From NCBI RefSeq assembly GCF_000720455.1, contig NZ_JOAK01000006.1:372001-436000 (forward strand): a stretch of 64,000 bases of DNA. Reading direction: 5' to 3'. The DNA comes from Streptomyces virginiae (lineage in GTDB: Bacteria > Actinomycetota > Actinomycetes > Streptomycetales > Streptomycetaceae). Positions 16,363 through 24,488 of this stretch are shown in pieces. Both the position numbers and the translations under genes were made by a program. The notes below the pieces were generated by a model. That model ran no database searches and was not told the DNA's origin. It saw nothing but the letters and a program-made list of their open reading frames with translations. Within the stretch, counting starts at the first letter, position 1, and every line of letters starts with the position of its first letter.

Positions 16363-16857
16363 GCCTCCAGCGGACCTCACGTGCAGGGGGACCGCCAGCG
16401 GACTGGGCCGACTGCGCCGACCGGCGTCCAAACCTCCTGCGCGGAAGATCAACGGAACGTGCGCGCGCTGCACAGGCCGGGCTGTGGCCCGGTCCTAGGC
16501 TCGGGTGGGACGAAGACCTGCCGGTCCGTCACAGGGGAACGGACCGGCGGGTCCCCTCGTCTCCCCGCCCCCGCGTCTCCCCCGCCCCGCGTCCCCGGCT
16601 CCTCGCCCTCACCCCCCTCTCGCCGGCATCGCGCGGCACGCACCGGCCGCACCGGCCCCGCCGAGCCCGGCGGGCCGGGCGGGGGAAGGCCGCGCGCGCC
16701 GCCGACTCGGCCCGCGGGAGCGGGCGTAGCGTCCGGTGGGGTGGCCGGAACTCGCGCTTGTCACACCTGTTAGGTCTACCTAACCTATGGCTCGCTCGCG
16801 CTTCGAGCAGTTCGGCACGACTTCGGGACCCGTCCCCGACCGAAGGAGCCTCCCCCC
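16363..16857. other. Divergent intergenic region before DoxX gene
   Basis: About 490 bases, shorter if the TDT gene starts upstream. The middle (16503-16740) is extremely GC rich low complexity with no supported gene; the right end holds the iron-box promoter described separately. Confidence 0.45.
16758..16788 (+). promoter_or_regulatory. Promoter with DmdR/IdeR-like iron box
   Basis: TTGTCA (16758-16763) and TAACCT (16781-16786) are spaced 17 bases, a good -35/-10 pair. A 19-base element at 16770-16788, read on the minus strand, matches the actinobacterial iron box consensus (TTAGGTTAGGCTCACCTAA) at 15 of 19 positions and covers the -10, so an iron-loaded DtxR-family repressor would block it. 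Confidence 0.6.
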
Positions 16858-17313
16858 ATGAACGCACGTCTCGCCCCTGCCCAGCCCTACGCCGTCGGCC
16901 TGTTCCGGATCGTCACGGGTCTGCTCTTCGCCTCGCACGGCGCGGCCTCCCTGTTCGGCGTCCTCGGCGGCGCCCACGGCGGCGGTACCGTCGCGGCCGG
17001 CACCTGGCCCGGCTGGTACGCGGCCGCCATCCAGCTGGTCGCCGGCGCCCTGGTCCTGCTCGGCCTGGGCACCCGGGCGGCCGCCTTCGTCGCCTCCGGT
17101 TCGATGGCGTACGCGTACTTCACGGTGCATCAGCCCGGCGCGCTCTGGCCGCTGCAGAACGGCGGCGAGGCCTCGGCGATGTTCTGCTGGGCCTTCCTGC
17201 TGCTGGTGTTCACCGGCCCCGGCGCCCTCGCACTGGACTCCCTGTTCGCGTCGCGCGCTTCGGCCGCCTCCGGGCACCGTGACGAGACCCGCCCGGAGAC
17301 CGTGGCCGCCTGA
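16858..17313 (+). CDS. DoxX family membrane protein
   Basis: 151 aa with four membrane helices: VGLFRIVTGLLFASHGAASLFGVLGG, YAAAIQLVAGALVLLGLGTRAAAFVASG, AYAYFTVH, and ASAMFCWAFLLLVFTGPGALALD. The first segment with SHG and the GLGTR loop match DoxX/DoxD-like proteins, which in mycobacteria join redox enzymes at the membrane. AAGGAG precedes ATG 16858. A long untranslated leader follows the iron-box promoter, so expression is probably raised when iron is scarce. Partner proteins are not next to it. Confidence 0.82.
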   Translation: MNARLAPAQPYAVGLFRIVTGLLFASHGAASLFGVLGGAHGGGTVAAGTWPGWYAAAIQLVAGALVLLGLGTRAAAFVASGSMAYAYFTVHQPGALWPLQNGGEASAMFCWAFLLLVFTGPGALALDSLFASRASAASGHRDETRPETVAA

Positions 17314-17413
17314 TCCCGAGTACCCGACCTCTGGGACCGGCCCCGAGGAATCGATTCTGCGTCAGCCGTGGCACGCGGACCGGCCCCGGAGGGCGGCCGA
17401 TAACCTGTGGCGC

Positions 17414-17989
17414 ATGGACGAACTCAACGGGGTGGAGATCGTCGGCTTCGCGGACGCCGGGGCGTTCGAGAGCTGGCTCGCCGAGCACCACACGCGCCAG
17501 GAGGGGGTGTGGATCAAGGTCGCGAAGAAGAAGTCCGGCATCCCGTCGGTCACCGACGACGAGCTCGTCGACATCGGCCTCTGCTACGGCTGGATCTCCG
17601 GGCAGCGACGCTCCCTGGACGAGCTCCACTACCTGCAGAAGTACGTGCCGCGGCGGGCGAAGAGCCTGTGGTCGCAGGTGAACGTGGACAAGGTCGCCGT
17701 GCTGACCGCCGCGGGCCGGATGCGTGAGCCCGGGCTGGCCGAGGTCCGCCGGGCCCAGGCGGACGGCCGCTGGGGCGGCGCCTACGCGTCGCAGCGGACC
17801 GCGGGGGTGCCGGAAGACCTCGAAGCGGCGCTCGAAGCGCGCCCCGAGGCCCGGGCGGCCTTCGAGGCGCTGGACCGGACCGGGCGCTATCTGGTGGCCC
17901 TGCCCCTGCTGCAGGCGCTCACGCCGGAGACCAGGCGGGCCAGGCTCGACCGGGCCGTGCGCCTGCTGGCGGGCGACCCTGCGCCATGA
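17414..17989 (+). CDS. YdeI/OmpD-associated family protein
   Basis: 191 aa. FESWLAEHHTRQEGVWIKVAKKKSG, the ELVDIGLCYGWISGQRRSLDE core and the YVPRRAKSLWSQVN signature identify the YdeI family (sometimes called bacteriocin-protection protein). The C-terminal half (VPEDLEAALEARPEARAAFEALDR...RARLDRAVRLL) is the usual helical extension. Biochemical function is unknown. The ATG at 17414 has no clear Shine-Dalgarno; TAACCT lies about 7 bases upstream, so the mRNA may be leaderless. A 19-bp hairpin follows. Confidence 0.82.
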   Translation: MDELNGVEIVGFADAGAFESWLAEHHTRQEGVWIKVAKKKSGIPSVTDDELVDIGLCYGWISGQRRSLDELHYLQKYVPRRAKSLWSQVNVDKVAVLTAAGRMREPGLAEVRRAQADGRWGGAYASQRTAGVPEDLEAALEARPEARAAFEALDRTGRYLVALPLLQALTPETRRARLDRAVRLLAGDPAP

Positions 17990-18042
17990 GCCGATGGGCC
18001 GGTGGGCCGATGGGCCGGTGGGCCGGCGCACCCGGAGGACGA

Positions 18043-18085
18043 CGTCAGGCCCGGCCCTCCCCGTGAGGGAGGGCCGGGCCTGACG
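18043..18085. terminator. Perfect 19-bp bidirectional terminator
   Basis: Arms 18043-18061 and 18067-18085 are perfectly complementary around a 5-base loop, between the convergent YdeI-like and DUF5997 genes. This is one of the strongest hairpins in the window. Confidence 0.85.
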
Positions 18086-18102
18086 GAAGTCCGGGCCGCG
18101 GG

Positions 18103-18507
18103 TCAGGACTCCTGGTTGCGCGCCTTCTCGGCCCGCTCGGCGTTCCGCTCCTTGATCCGCACCGCTTCCTTGCGGACATCGGCCTGGGTGGCCCGCTCCC
18201 GCTGGAGCCACTCGGGGGCTTCCTGCTTCAGTGCCTCGATCTGTTCGGTGGTGAGGGGCTCGGTGACTCCGCCACGGGCGAGGCCCGCGATGGAGACGCC
18301 CAGCTTGGAGGCGACCACCGGGCGGGGGTGGGGGCCGTTGCGGCGCAGCTCCTGGAGCCACTGGGGCGGGTCGGCCTGGAGCGCACTCAATTCACTGCGC
18401 GAGACGACACCCTCCTGGAACTCTGCGGGGGTGGCCTCGAGGTACACGCCCAGCTTCTTCGCCGCGGTCGCGGGCTTCATCGTCTGGGTGTTCTGGTGCG
18501 ACGTCAT
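18103..18507 (-). CDS. DUF5997 family protein
   Basis: 134 aa from Met 18507 (Met 18480, MKPATAAKKLGV, is the alternative). The pattern MKPATAAKKLGVYLEATPAEFQEGVVSR and DPPQWLQELRRNGPHPRPVVASKLGVSIAGLARGGVTEPLTTEQIEAL is the DUF5997 family, small actinobacterial proteins with two similar helical units that hint at DNA binding. No function is known. No RBS is present, while GATACC (18522-18517, minus strand) lies 9 bases before ATG, so the mRNA is probably leaderless. It is divergent from the LysR-like effector gene with a 58-bp gap, and the pair may be functionally linked. Confidence 0.78.
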   Translation of the reverse strand: MTSHQNTQTMKPATAAKKLGVYLEATPAEFQEGVVSRSELSALQADPPQWLQELRRNGPHPRPVVASKLGVSIAGLARGGVTEPLTTEQIEALKQEAPEWLQRERATQADVRKEAVRIKERNAERAEKARNQES

Positions 18508-18516
18508 GAGGTCAAG

Positions 18517-18565
18517 GGTATCGAGCGTGTGCACGGGTTCCGACCACGCCCGGTAACCTTGCGGG
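18517..18565. promoter_or_regulatory. Divergent near-leaderless promoters
   Basis: On the plus strand TAACCT (18554-18559) is followed after six bases by GTG 18566, placing the transcript start at the start codon. On the minus strand GATACC (18522-18517) is close to ATG 18507. Neither gene has a Shine-Dalgarno. Confidence 0.5.
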
Positions 18566-19357
18566 GTGACAGGCTCGGAAGTACCCCATGCGTTCCGGCT
18601 CGCTTATGTCCCCGGCGTGACCCCTGCGAAGTGGGTGCGGATCTGGAACGAGCGGCTGCCCGACGTCCCGCTGGCCCTCGCCCAGGTCTCTTCCGCCGAG
18701 GTGTTCGGCGTACTGCGCTCCGGTGACGCCGACGCGGGCTTCGTCCGGCTCCCGGTCGACCGTACGGACCTCAGCGCGATCCCCCTCTACACCGAGACCA
18801 CCGTGGTCGTCGTCCCCAAGGACCACGTCGTGGCGGCCGCCGAGGAGGTCACGGTCGAGGACCTCGCCGACGAAGTCGTCTGGCAGCCCCTCGACGACAC
18901 CCTGGACTGGGAGAAGCTGCCGGGGCAGCCCGCGATCGAGCGGCCCGCCACGACGGCGGACGCGATCGAGCTGGTGGCGGCGGGCGTGGGCGTACTCGTC
19001 GTACCCCAGTCCCTGGCCCGTCTGCACCACCGCAGGGACCTCACCTACCGGCCGGTGTCGGACGCGCCGACGTCGCGGGTCGCGCTGTCGTGGCCGCAGG
19101 CGGAACCCACGCCGGATCTGGTGGAGGAGTTCATCGGGATCGTCCGCGGCCGCACCGTGAACAGCACGCGGGGCCGTCCGCAGACCCCTCCGCAGCCGAA
19201 GGCGAAGCGCAAGCCGGCGGAGAAGGCCACGGGTGCGGGCAAGGGCGGCGGCGCCCGGCGCGGGGCCGCGTCCGGGAAGACGGCGGGGAAGAATCCGCGC
19301 GGTGGCTCCGGCGGAGCCAAGGGCGGCAAGGGCGGCAAGCCCCGGCGGCGTCCTTAG
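18566..19357 (+). CDS. HTH-less LysR substrate-binding protein with basic tail
   Basis: 263 aa. Residues about 8-195 are a LysR-type effector-binding domain (FRLAYVPGVTPAKWVRIWNERLPDVPLALAQVS, VVPKDHVVAAAEEVTVEDLADEVVWQ, ELVAAGVGVLVVPQSLARLH), but there is no N-terminal helix-turn-helix: the protein begins directly with the first strand. From about 205 the chain becomes a Lys/Arg/Gly/Ala tail (KAKRKPAEKATGAGKGGGARRG...KPRRRP), a possible nucleic-acid-binding extension. DUF5997 next door could supply DNA binding; this is inference. Start at GTG 18566 is supported by the leaderless promoter. Confidence 0.8.
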   Translation: MTGSEVPHAFRLAYVPGVTPAKWVRIWNERLPDVPLALAQVSSAEVFGVLRSGDADAGFVRLPVDRTDLSAIPLYTETTVVVVPKDHVVAAAEEVTVEDLADEVVWQPLDDTLDWEKLPGQPAIERPATTADAIELVAAGVGVLVVPQSLARLHHRRDLTYRPVSDAPTSRVALSWPQAEPTPDLVEEFIGIVRGRTVNSTRGRPQTPPQPKAKRKPAEKATGAGKGGGARRGAASGKTAGKNPRGGSGGAKGGKGGKPRRRP

Positions 19358-19556
19358 GGCCGGGGCCGTGCCCCCGGGCCCCGGCGGGCGTCATGCCGGC
19401 CGGTCCGGGCTCGCGGCGCCCGGCACCGCGCTCTGATCCGGCCCACCGGCACCGGCCCCCGGCGGACGCGAACGGGCTGAACCGTCGGTGGCCCGGCCGG
19501 TCCACCGACGGCCTGGCTTCGGGGATCACGATCGCCTCCCGGTGTATGCAGGAGGG

Positions 19557-20660
19557 ATGGATCTCCGGCCGTCGCTCACGCGTCACCACCGGTCCCGGCA
19601 GCTGAGCCACGCGCAGCTGGCGGCCCCGTTCGCGCTCATCGCCGTCGTGACGGTGGTCGACATCCTCGCTCCGCCCGAGGTGCACCTCGGGCCGTTCCTG
19701 GCCGCCGCACCGGCCATGACGGCTTCGTTCGCGGGGCCCCGGATGACGGGCTTCGTGGGGCTGGTGGCCGTGCTGGCCCAGGTGATCGTCTCGGCGACGC
19801 GCACCACCCTGACCGACCTGAACCACACCTTCCAGATCATCGCGCTCGTCATGATCTCGGTCTTCGTGACCTTCTTCGCCCACCTGCGGGAGGTGCACGA
19901 GAAGGAGGTGGTCCAGCTGCGCACGGTGGCCGAGACCGCCCAGCAGGTGGTCCTGCGGCCGCTGCGCGACCGGATCGGACCGCTCGGCGTCGCCTCGGTG
20001 TACCTGGCCGCGGCGGCGGAGGCCCAGATCGGCGGCGACCTGTACGCGGCCGCCCGTACGGCCACGGGGACGCGGTTCATCATCGGCGACGTCCGCGGCA
20101 AGGGCCTGGAGGCGGTCGGGGACGCCGCGCTCGTACTCGGCGCCTTCCGGGCCTCCGCGCACCAGGAGGCCGAACTGACCGGGCTGGTGGACTACCTGGA
20201 GGCCGCGGTCTCCGCGGACCTGGACGGCGGGGACGAGGGCGAGAGCTTCGTGACGGCGGCGGTGCTGGAGATCCCCGACGACGAGCCGGTGGTGCGCCTG
20301 GTCAGCTGCGGGCATCCGCCGCCGCTGGTCCTGCGCCGCGACGGCGCGGTCGTGGGCCTCGACGTCGCCCTGTCCGCGCCGCCGCTGGGTCTCGCAGGGC
20401 TCGTGGCGGCCACGGTCACCGCGCAGACCTTCCCCTTCGGGCCCGGTGACGTGCTCCTGCTGTACACGGACGGCGTCCTGGAGGCGCGCGACCGGACGGG
20501 CGCCTTCTATCCCCTCGCGGAACGGGTCGCCGCGAGCACCGGCACGCCCCCGCAGGCGCTGCTGGACCACCTGTGCGGGGACCTGCTCGCGCACGCGGCC
20601 GGGAACACCCTGGGCGACGACGCGGCGATGGTCGCGGTCGAGCGGCCCGCGAAGCCCTGA
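19557..20660 (+). CDS. Membrane PP2C/SpoIIE-type phosphatase
   Basis: 367 aa. Three or four hydrophobic segments (about 22-105) form a short membrane anchor, followed by a helix (LREVHEKEVVQLRTVAETAQQVVLRPL) and a SpoIIE phosphatase domain with metal-binding acids in IGGDLYA, IGDVRGKGLEA and LLLYTDGVLEARD, ending GDDAAMVAV. Such proteins dephosphorylate anti-anti-sigma factors in partner-switching circuits; no STAS or kinase gene is adjacent, so the target is unknown. GGAGGG directly abuts ATG 19557, too close for a normal RBS; a GTG at 19542 or leaderless initiation are alternatives. Confidence 0.85.
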   Translation: MDLRPSLTRHHRSRQLSHAQLAAPFALIAVVTVVDILAPPEVHLGPFLAAAPAMTASFAGPRMTGFVGLVAVLAQVIVSATRTTLTDLNHTFQIIALVMISVFVTFFAHLREVHEKEVVQLRTVAETAQQVVLRPLRDRIGPLGVASVYLAAAAEAQIGGDLYAAARTATGTRFIIGDVRGKGLEAVGDAALVLGAFRASAHQEAELTGLVDYLEAAVSADLDGGDEGESFVTAAVLEIPDDEPVVRLVSCGHPPPLVLRRDGAVVGLDVALSAPPLGLAGLVAATVTAQTFPFGPGDVLLLYTDGVLEARDRTGAFYPLAERVAASTGTPPQALLDHLCGDLLAHAAGNTLGDDAAMVAVERPAKP

Positions 20661-20698
20661 GGCGGCCCCGGCCGGGCCGCGTTTGCCAGAATCGGATC

Positions 20699-21070
20699 AT
20701 GCTGACCATCGGAACGATCGTCATGGGCGCCGCGGACGTGCGGCGGGCCGCGCAATTCTGGGCCGGGGCACTGGGCTACGTACCGCGCGACGGTGAGGTG
20801 GACGACGGCTGGACCGTCTTGGTCCCGGCCGACGGCGGCGGACCCGGACTGGCGCTCGGGCGCAGCGTCACGCCCGTTCAGGAGCGCCCCCGCGTCCATC
20901 TCGACCTGTACGCGGCGGACGCGGCGGAGCAGGCGGCGGAGGTGGCACGCCTGGTGGCGCTGGGTGCGCGGCACGTGGACTGGGACTCCTACCCGGAGGA
21001 CCCCGATTTCGTGGTGCTGGCGGACCCCGAGGGCAACCGGTTCTGCGTGATCGACGCGACCCACGGCTGA
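20699..21070 (+). CDS. VOC/glyoxalase-like protein
   Basis: 123 aa. MLTIGTIVMGAADVRRAAQFWAGALGYVPRDG and RPRVHLDLYAADAAEQAAEVARLVALGARHVDWD form the two VOC halves, ending FVVLADPEGNRFCVID. Similar in layout to the VOC proteins at 14872 and 49044 but clearly divergent from them. No RBS; AGAATC lies about 5 bases before the ATG, again suggesting a leaderless mRNA. It follows the phosphatase gene by 38 bases and may be read through from it. Confidence 0.8.
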   Translation: MLTIGTIVMGAADVRRAAQFWAGALGYVPRDGEVDDGWTVLVPADGGGPGLALGRSVTPVQERPRVHLDLYAADAAEQAAEVARLVALGARHVDWDSYPEDPDFVVLADPEGNRFCVIDATHG

Positions 21071-21115
21071 CTCCCCCGGCCGGGACCGGCCCGGCCCGTA
21101 CCCCGATGTCACGGG

Positions 21116-22753
21116 TCAGAGGGCGAGTGTGCGCCAGCCCCGGGTGATCTGGTCCCGGACCGCGCGCGGGTCGGGCAGCGGGGGCTGCGTCCCTTGCCGC
21201 GCCGTCAGGAGCTCGACGAGGGCCGCCCCGTCGGCCGGGCGCGCCGCCGGATCGGCGGTCAGGGCCCGCTCGACGGTTGCGGCGAGGACCGGGTCGAGCG
21301 CGCGTACGGCGGCCAGCGCGGCCGGCTCGGGTCCGGTGTCCACGATCCGGCGGATCACGGCGCCCGTGCTGGTCGCCGAGAACGGGCTGGTGCCATGGGC
21401 CGCGCAGACCACGCAGCAGGCCCACGCCCACACGTCGGCGGCCGTGCCGACGCGCTCGTCGCCGAACTGTTCCGGTGCCATGTAGGTGAGGGTGCCCGGG
21501 CCGCCGCCGGCACGGGTCAGCCGGGTGCCGTCCACGAGCGCCGCGATCCCGAAGTCGAGCAGGTGCGGACCGGCGGTGGTCAGCATGATGTTGGCCGGCT
21601 TGAGGTCCCGGTGGACCAGGCCCAGCCGGTGGACTCCGGACAGGGCGACGGCCAGGGCCAGGGCGAGGGCGCGCAGCGCCTGCGGGGAGCCGATCGGACC
21701 CTGCTCCCGCAGATGGACGTCGAGGGGCCGGCCGTCCAGCAGTTCCATGGCCAGGTAGGGCCGTCCGGCGTCCACCCCGGCGTCGAGCACCCTGGCGGTG
21801 TACGCGCCGGAGACCATGGAGAGCACCTCCACCTCGCGTTCGAAACGGAGCAGCAGCTCGGCGTGGTCGAGGAGTTCGGGGTGGATGGTCTTCAGGGCCA
21901 CCTGGGTCGCCGCCCCCTCGCGCCGGGCGAGGTACACCGTGCCCATGCCGCCCGCACCGATCCGGCCGAGCAGCCGATACCCGGCGATGGAGCGCGGCTC
22001 GTCGGGGTGCAGGGGCCGGCACGCGATCTGCGGGGCCTCCGTCACGACGGCGACACCTGCGTCGGCGCCCGCGTCGGCCTGCGTCGGTACGTACGCGACC
22101 GGGTGCGCGGGCGGAGCCGACGGGGTGGGCGCCGCGGCCGACGGGGTGGGCCGGGGCTGGGGTCGGGGCCGGGCCCGCGTACTGGACACGAGGGCGACGA
22201 GCCGGCAGACGAGGGCCCCGAGGGCCAGGCCGACGGGGGCAACCGCACCGACCAGCAGCCCGGCGGCGAGGAGCGCGACCACCCGTACGCGGACCGCCGG
22301 CGGCGCCCAGCCGGCGGCCGGATCACCGCCGGCGTGCAGATTGCGCTGTGTCAGGAACGACAGGAGGAGCCAGAGCGCCAGCAGGCAGGACCCGCCCGCG
22401 AGGAACAGGGTCCGTGCGGTGTCGAGAGGCAGCCTGAACTCGATCGCCAGGGCGTAGGGCTGCCCCCAGAGGAGCGGTTCCGCCAGCAGGTCGAAGCCGG
22501 GGACGGACCCGCGCAGCGCCGGTAGCAACACCACCAGGAGGACACCGCCCACGAGCTGCGCGACCGTTTCCCCGACGGCCGCGGCGGAGCGCCTCACGGG
22601 CCCCGTACGTCCTTCCCGCACCGCTGCTGCGCGCTCGCGCACGGCCTGCTGGGCCCCCAGCAGCAGCGGCAGCGACACCAGCCGCACCAGCAGCGCCGAA
22701 CCGGCCACGGCCAGGACACCCAGGCTCAGTGCCGTGTCCGCGTACTCCGCCAT
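21116..22753 (-). CDS. Ser/Thr protein kinase with N-terminal membrane domain
   Basis: 545 aa from ATG 22753 (GGGGGAGA upstream). Residues 1-185 contain about five hydrophobic segments with basic loops, then a Pro-rich linker, then a PknB-like kinase (about 258-520): IGAGGMGTVYLARR, Lys288 in VALKTIHPE, Asp383 in HRDLKPANI, DFG as LDFGIA, and GTLTYMAPEQF. In most bacterial eukaryotic-like kinases the kinase precedes a single transmembrane helix; here the order is reversed and no extracellular sensor such as PASTA is present. Substrates unknown. The catalytic residues are complete. Confidence 0.88.
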   Translation of the reverse strand: MAEYADTALSLGVLAVAGSALLVRLVSLPLLLGAQQAVRERAAAVREGRTGPVRRSAAAVGETVAQLVGGVLLVVLLPALRGSVPGFDLLAEPLLWGQPYALAIEFRLPLDTARTLFLAGGSCLLALWLLLSFLTQRNLHAGGDPAAGWAPPAVRVRVVALLAAGLLVGAVAPVGLALGALVCRLVALVSSTRARPRPQPRPTPSAAAPTPSAPPAHPVAYVPTQADAGADAGVAVVTEAPQIACRPLHPDEPRSIAGYRLLGRIGAGGMGTVYLARREGAATQVALKTIHPELLDHAELLLRFEREVEVLSMVSGAYTARVLDAGVDAGRPYLAMELLDGRPLDVHLREQGPIGSPQALRALALALAVALSGVHRLGLVHRDLKPANIMLTTAGPHLLDFGIAALVDGTRLTRAGGGPGTLTYMAPEQFGDERVGTAADVWAWACCVVCAAHGTSPFSATSTGAVIRRIVDTGPEPAALAAVRALDPVLAATVERALTADPAARPADGAALVELLTARQGTQPPLPDPRAVRDQITRGWRTLAL

Positions 22754-22892
22754 GTCTCCCCCGAGTTGTCCCCGCGGCACCGCCGACCGAGGAGGTGGAG
22801 TATAGGTCCGCAGCAGCCCTGTCAGGGCGCGCACGCCACAACGCCGGGTTTCTAATGGCTACTTGACCCGTTGGCGGCGGCCGGGGAGCCGG

Positions 22893-23168
22893 TCAGCGGG
22901 GTTCGTGGGCGGCCAGGCGGCAGGCGCCGGTGGCTGCGCCGCCCGGAACTCCGGCTTCGGTGAGGCCCGACACGCAGCCCTGGAGATCGCCGACCACGCC
23001 GCGGCGGCACGCGGCGGTGACGGCCTCGGTGGTCTCCGTGCCGGCCTGGGCCGCCGTCTGCGTGCAGGCCGGGATGTCCGCCGGAGCGGTCGGGGCGGCG
23101 GCGACGATGCCGCCGAGCGTGAGGACCAGGCCGGTGAGGACCCCGGCGGTTCGGACGGACCTTCGCAT
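22893..23168 (-). CDS. Small secreted Cys-containing protein
   Basis: 91 aa. GAGGTG is 7 bases before ATG 23168. A signal peptide (VRTAGVLTGLVLTLGGIVAAAPTAPA) releases a mature chain of about 60 residues with four Cys (ACTQT, ACRRG, GCVSG, ACRLA), so two disulfides are likely. The pattern of short helices with Cys at regular spacing is common in uncharacterised Streptomyces exoproteins. No family recognised. Confidence 0.6.
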   Translation of the reverse strand: MRRSVRTAGVLTGLVLTLGGIVAAAPTAPADIPACTQTAAQAGTETTEAVTAACRRGVVGDLQGCVSGLTEAGVPGGAATGACRLAAHEPR

Positions 23169-23226
23169 GGCGCACACCTCACCCGCGGTCGTTTCCGTGC
23201 CCCCTTCCACCGTACGGCCGCCCGCA

Positions 23227-23880
23227 TCACCCCACACCACGAGGCGGTGCGACCTGTTCGAGGTCGCTGACGGTGCCGGACATGAGGGCCCGGATGTGTT
23301 CGGTGAGGTGCTCTGCGGGCCAGTCCCACCAGGCGAGGGCGAGGAGACGGGCGATGGCGTCGTCGTCATGGCGGCGGCGGACGAGGCGGGCCGGGTTGCC
23401 GCCGACGATGCCGTAGTCGGGGACGTCGTTCACGACCACGGCTCCGGACGCGATGATCGCGCCGTGCCCGATGCGGACTCCGGGCATGACCATGGTGTCG
23501 TAGCCGAACCAGACGTCGTTGCCGACGACGGTGTCGCCCCTGCCGGGCAGGTCCCGGAGCAGGTCGAAGTGCTCGGCCCAGGAGCCGCCCATGAGGGGAA
23601 AGGGGAACGTGGACGGGCCGTCCATGCGGTGGTTGGCGCCGTTCATGATGAACCGCACCCCGGTGCCCAGCGCACAGAACTTACCGATGATCAGTTTCTC
23701 CGGCCCGTAGTGGTAGAGCACGTTGCGGGTCTCGAACGCGGTCGGATCCTCCGGGTCGTCGTAGTAGGAGTACTCCCCGACCTCGATGAGCGGCGAGGTC
23801 ACCAGCGGCTTCAGCAGGACCACGCGCGGCTGGTCGGGGAACGGGTGAAGCACCGTCGGGTCCGCAGGAAGGCGGTTCAT
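23227..23880 (-). CDS. CatB/Vat-like O-acetyltransferase
   Basis: 217 aa. The sequence has the left-handed beta-helix hexapeptide repeat (LIIGKFCALGTGVRF, VVGNDVWFGYDTMVMPGVRIGHGAIIASGAVVVNDVPDYGIVGGNPARLVRRR) and the catalytic His of the xenobiotic acyltransferase group in MNGANHRMDG. These acetyl-CoA-dependent enzymes include streptogramin A (Vat) and chloramphenicol (CatB) acetyltransferases, but many chromosomal members have unknown natural acceptors. The C-terminal helix DDDAIARLLALAWWDWPAEHLTEH is family-typical. Start Met 23880 fits the Vat N-terminus. Resistance activity cannot be assumed. Confidence 0.85.
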   Translation of the reverse strand: MNRLPADPTVLHPFPDQPRVVLLKPLVTSPLIEVGEYSYYDDPEDPTAFETRNVLYHYGPEKLIIGKFCALGTGVRFIMNGANHRMDGPSTFPFPLMGGSWAEHFDLLRDLPGRGDTVVGNDVWFGYDTMVMPGVRIGHGAIIASGAVVVNDVPDYGIVGGNPARLVRRRHDDDAIARLLALAWWDWPAEHLTEHIRALMSGTVSDLEQVAPPRGVG

Positions 23881-24045
23881 GGCAGTCGCTTTCGGTCCGG
23901 CACGGGTGGCGGATGCCCCCCATTGTGCCGGGGCGTGCGCGGCCGTCCCCCACATCGCCCGATGCGGCGTCGACTCCTCTTTCAGCCCTTGGAAGGGCGG
24001 TTGACCTGCTCTTTGGCCATCTTGAGGAGATCATGGCTGAAAATT

Positions 24046-24062
24046 CTTGCAGAAACTTGCAA
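24046..24062 (+). promoter_or_regulatory. MalR-type CTTGCA direct repeats
   Basis: CTTGCAG (24046-24052) and CTTGCAA (24056-24062) repeat with a 10-base period, one helical turn, 30 bases upstream of the amylase-inhibitor start. The heptamer CTTGCAG is known from Streptomyces malE and alpha-amylase control regions bound by MalR/Reg1-type repressors (recalled from the literature). Confidence 0.55.
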
Positions 24063-24092
24063 GCATCGTCATGCCGCCCGAGGATTCGGGGC

Positions 24093-24443
24093 ATGGCAAA
24101 CCACAGGACACGCACAGTCCGCCCCGTCGCCCTCATGGCCATGACCGCGGCAGGTCTCCTGCTGACCCCGGCCACCGCCCCGTCGGCCGCGGCGGCCACC
24201 GGATCGCCGGCCCCGGCGTGCGTGGAGTACGTCCAGAGCTGGCGCTACACCGACGTCCACAACGGCTGCGGTGACACCGTGGCCGTCACGGTCGAGTACA
24301 CGAACGGCCAGTGGGCCCCGTGCCGCGTCCTCGAACCCGGCGGCCGGGCGACGTTTTCCGGCTACGGGACGGGCGGCAACTACGTCACGGGGCTACGGAC
24401 GTGCGACCCCGCCCCGGCGACCGCCGACAGGCCCGCTTCCTGA
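24093..24443 (+). CDS. Tendamistat-like secreted alpha-amylase inhibitor
   Basis: 116 aa. A signal peptide (VRPVALMAMTAAGLLLTPATAPSAAAA) is followed by a mature protein of about 80 residues. It reproduces the tendamistat plan: C-x8 then Ser49-Trp50-Arg51-Tyr52, then NGC and two further Cys (WAPCRV, LRTC), giving the two disulfides, with the W-R-Y triplet that blocks alpha-amylase in tendamistat fully conserved. The chain should be a six-stranded beta barrel that inhibits mammalian-type amylases. GAGG 9 bases upstream supports ATG 24093. CTTGCA repeats upstream suggest maltodextrin-linked control. Confidence 0.88.
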   Translation: MANHRTRTVRPVALMAMTAAGLLLTPATAPSAAAATGSPAPACVEYVQSWRYTDVHNGCGDTVAVTVEYTNGQWAPCRVLEPGGRATFSGYGTGGNYVTGLRTCDPAPATADRPAS

Positions 24444-24488
24444 TGTCCCGCTTTCCCCTTCCTTAAGCGGAACCTAAGACTCATCAGG

